Source of the DNA: an uncultured Prevotella sp.
GTDB taxonomy: Bacteria; Bacteroidota; Bacteroidia; Bacteroidales; Bacteroidaceae
Assembly: GCA_900553285.1 (NCBI GenBank)
Contig: USCX01000090.1
Coordinates: forward strand, 1-5,205
DNA: 5,205 bases
Direction of reading: 5' to 3'
Below the pieces are notes generated by a model that was given only the letters and a program-made list of their open reading frames with translations, searched no databases and was not told the origin of the DNA. The position numbers and the translations under genes were made by a program. How positions within the stretch are numbered: position 1 is the stretch's first letter; every line of letters begins with the position of its first letter. Below, one piece after another: positions 4,286-5,205 of the stretch.

Positions 4286-5205
4286 ATGAACATCCCTGCC
4301 GAATTCGACGAAATCCGCCCCTACACGCCCGAGGAACTCCCCGGCGCGTTCGACGAGCTCCTTGACGACCCGCAGTTCCTCCCCATAGCGCTCTCGTTCT
4401 TTCCGGGTGCCACGCGCGAGCAGCTCGCGCAGCGGCTGCACCAGTGCAAGACAAACCTCGAAGTGCAGAAGAACGTGTTCTATCCGCTCATCGAGCACCT
4501 CGCCAGCCAGGCCTGCACGTCGCTCGACCTCAACACGCAGGGCCTCCCCATAAGCAACTACACCTTCGTGTCGAACCACCGCGACATCGTGCTCGACTCA
4601 GCGTTCCTGAGCCTGCTCCTGCTCCAAAACGGCTTTCCCACGACGGTGGAAATCGCCATCGGCGACAACCTCCTCGTCTATCCTTGGATCAAGAAACTCG
4701 TGCGCATCAACAAGTCGTTCATCGTGCAGCGCTCCCTCGGCATGAGGCAGATGCTCGAGAGCAGTGCCCGGCTGAGCCGTTACATGCACTTTGCCATCGC
4801 CCAGAAGAAGGAAAACATCTGGATAGCCCAGCGCGAAGGGCGCGCCAAGGACTCCGACGACCGCACACAGGACTCGCTTCTCAAGATGCTCGCCATGGGC
4901 GGCGAGGGGTCGCCGGCCGACCGCCTGCGCAGCCTGCACATCGTGCCGCTGGCCATCTCCTACGAGTTCGACCCCTGCGACTTCCTCAAAGCCAAAGAGT
5001 TCCAACAGAAGCGCGACGACCCCGGCTTCAGGAAAAGCCGCGAGGACGACCTGCTGAACATGCAGACCGGCCTCTTCGGGCCCAAGGGGCACGTGCATTA
5101 CCAGACGGCTGCGCCCGTCAACACGTGGCTCGACGAAGTGGCCGACCTGCCCAAAGCGGCTTTCTTCGACGCCGTGGCCCGGCGCATGGACCGCGAAATC
5201 CACCG
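4286..5205 (+). CDS. PlsB/PlsC-superfamily acyltransferase (3'-truncated)
   Basis: The frame opens at ATG 4286, 16 bp after ddl, and runs to the right edge without a stop, giving 306 residues. The likely role is transfer of an acyl chain to glycerol-3-phosphate, lysophosphatidate or a similar acceptor at the inner membrane; the acceptor cannot be told. Motif order fits the glycerolipid acyltransferase superfamily: block I SNHRDIVLDSAF (96-107), block II with SFIVQRS (144-150), block III ENIWIAQREGRAKDSDDRTQ (176-195, with the EGR core matching the EGxR of PlsB/PlsC) and block IV IVPLAISYE (219-227). Block I reads His-x5-Asp rather than the standard His-x4-Asp. An approximately 90-residue N-terminal region, without a membrane helix, precedes the catalytic part. 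Residues after 230 are charged, with no recognised domain. The start is supported by spacing to ddl. PlsC-like, PlsB-like or another lysolipid acyltransferase all remain possible. Confidence 0.88.
   Translation, partial: MNIPAEFDEIRPYTPEELPGAFDELLDDPQFLPIALSFFPGATREQLAQRLHQCKTNLEVQKNVFYPLIEHLASQACTSLDLNTQGLPISNYTFVSNHRDIVLDSAFLSLLLLQNGFPTTVEIAIGDNLLVYPWIKKLVRINKSFIVQRSLGMRQMLESSARLSRYMHFAIAQKKENIWIAQREGRAKDSDDRTQDSLLKMLAMGGEGSPADRLRSLHIVPLAISYEFDPCDFLKAKEFQQKRDDPGFRKSREDDLLNMQTGLFGPKGHVHYQTAAPVNTWLDEVADLPKAAFFDAVARRMDREIH

Noticed and set aside
3238..4293. Antisense open frame of 351 codons covering all of ddl
   Set aside because: It mirrors ddl almost exactly. Its Val/Ala/Asp-rich sequence is the complement of GAC/GCC-rich codons, and ddl on the + strand has every catalytic motif.
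1..5205. Mobile element, CRISPR array, tRNA, toxin-antitoxin or defence genes
   Set aside because: No terminal inverted repeats, transposase or integrase motifs, regularly spaced repeats or tRNA-like folds were seen. All large frames are explained by housekeeping genes.

Overview
The window looks like a chromosomal housekeeping segment of a GC-rich member of the Bacteroidota, most likely order Bacteroidales. Four things point there. The ribosomal proteins L19 and L34 have Bacteroidales-like sequences. Three intergenic sites match the Bacteroidota promoter pattern, with a TTTG-like -33 box, exactly 20 bp, and a TAnnTTTG-like -7 box. No start codon has a clear Shine-Dalgarno sequence, and the two ribosomal protein starts have A-rich upstream tracts instead. 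The gene order rpmH, PASTA protein, RluA-family pseudouridine synthase, D-Ala-D-Ala ligase, acyltransferase is, as far as I recall, typical of the group. Codon use is strongly biased to C/G at third positions (GAC, ATC, CTC, GCC), which explains the many long open frames that are only shadows of real genes. I cannot name a genus from this sequence.

Layout, all on the + strand. Bases 2-307 are the 3' end of a small unknown protein with two Gly/Tyr-rich repeats. Bases 324-443 hold a promoter and an approximately 85-nt leader for rplS (444-815, ribosomal protein L19), followed by an intrinsic terminator (841-876). Bases 877-1057 are a very GC-rich stretch with no supported gene. A near-perfect promoter (1058-1089) precedes rpmH (1134-1292, ribosomal protein L34, a 52-residue gene). 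An intrinsic terminator (1316-1365) follows rpmH and physically overlaps the promoter (1346-1377) of the next unit.

That unit is a tight four-gene run: a membrane-anchored PASTA-domain protein (1424-2146), an RluD/RluC-type 23S rRNA pseudouridine synthase (2121-3224, overlapping the previous gene), D-alanine-D-alanine ligase (3265-4269), and a PlsB/PlsC-superfamily acyltransferase (4286 to past the right edge). The first and third genes relate to peptidoglycan (a predicted cell-wall-binding module and precursor synthesis), the second to ribosome maturation, and the fourth probably to phospholipid or lipid acylation. The genes therefore fit a growth-linked operon of envelope and translation functions, next to two ribosomal protein genes that have their own promoters.

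I found no mobile element, CRISPR array, tRNA, rRNA, phage or defence gene. I do not see an undescribed system here. The points most worth a second look are the terminator/promoter overlap after rpmH, the unusual His-x5-Asp spacing in the acyltransferase motif, the kinase-free PASTA protein coupled to ddl, and the unassigned GC-rich spacer before rpmH.
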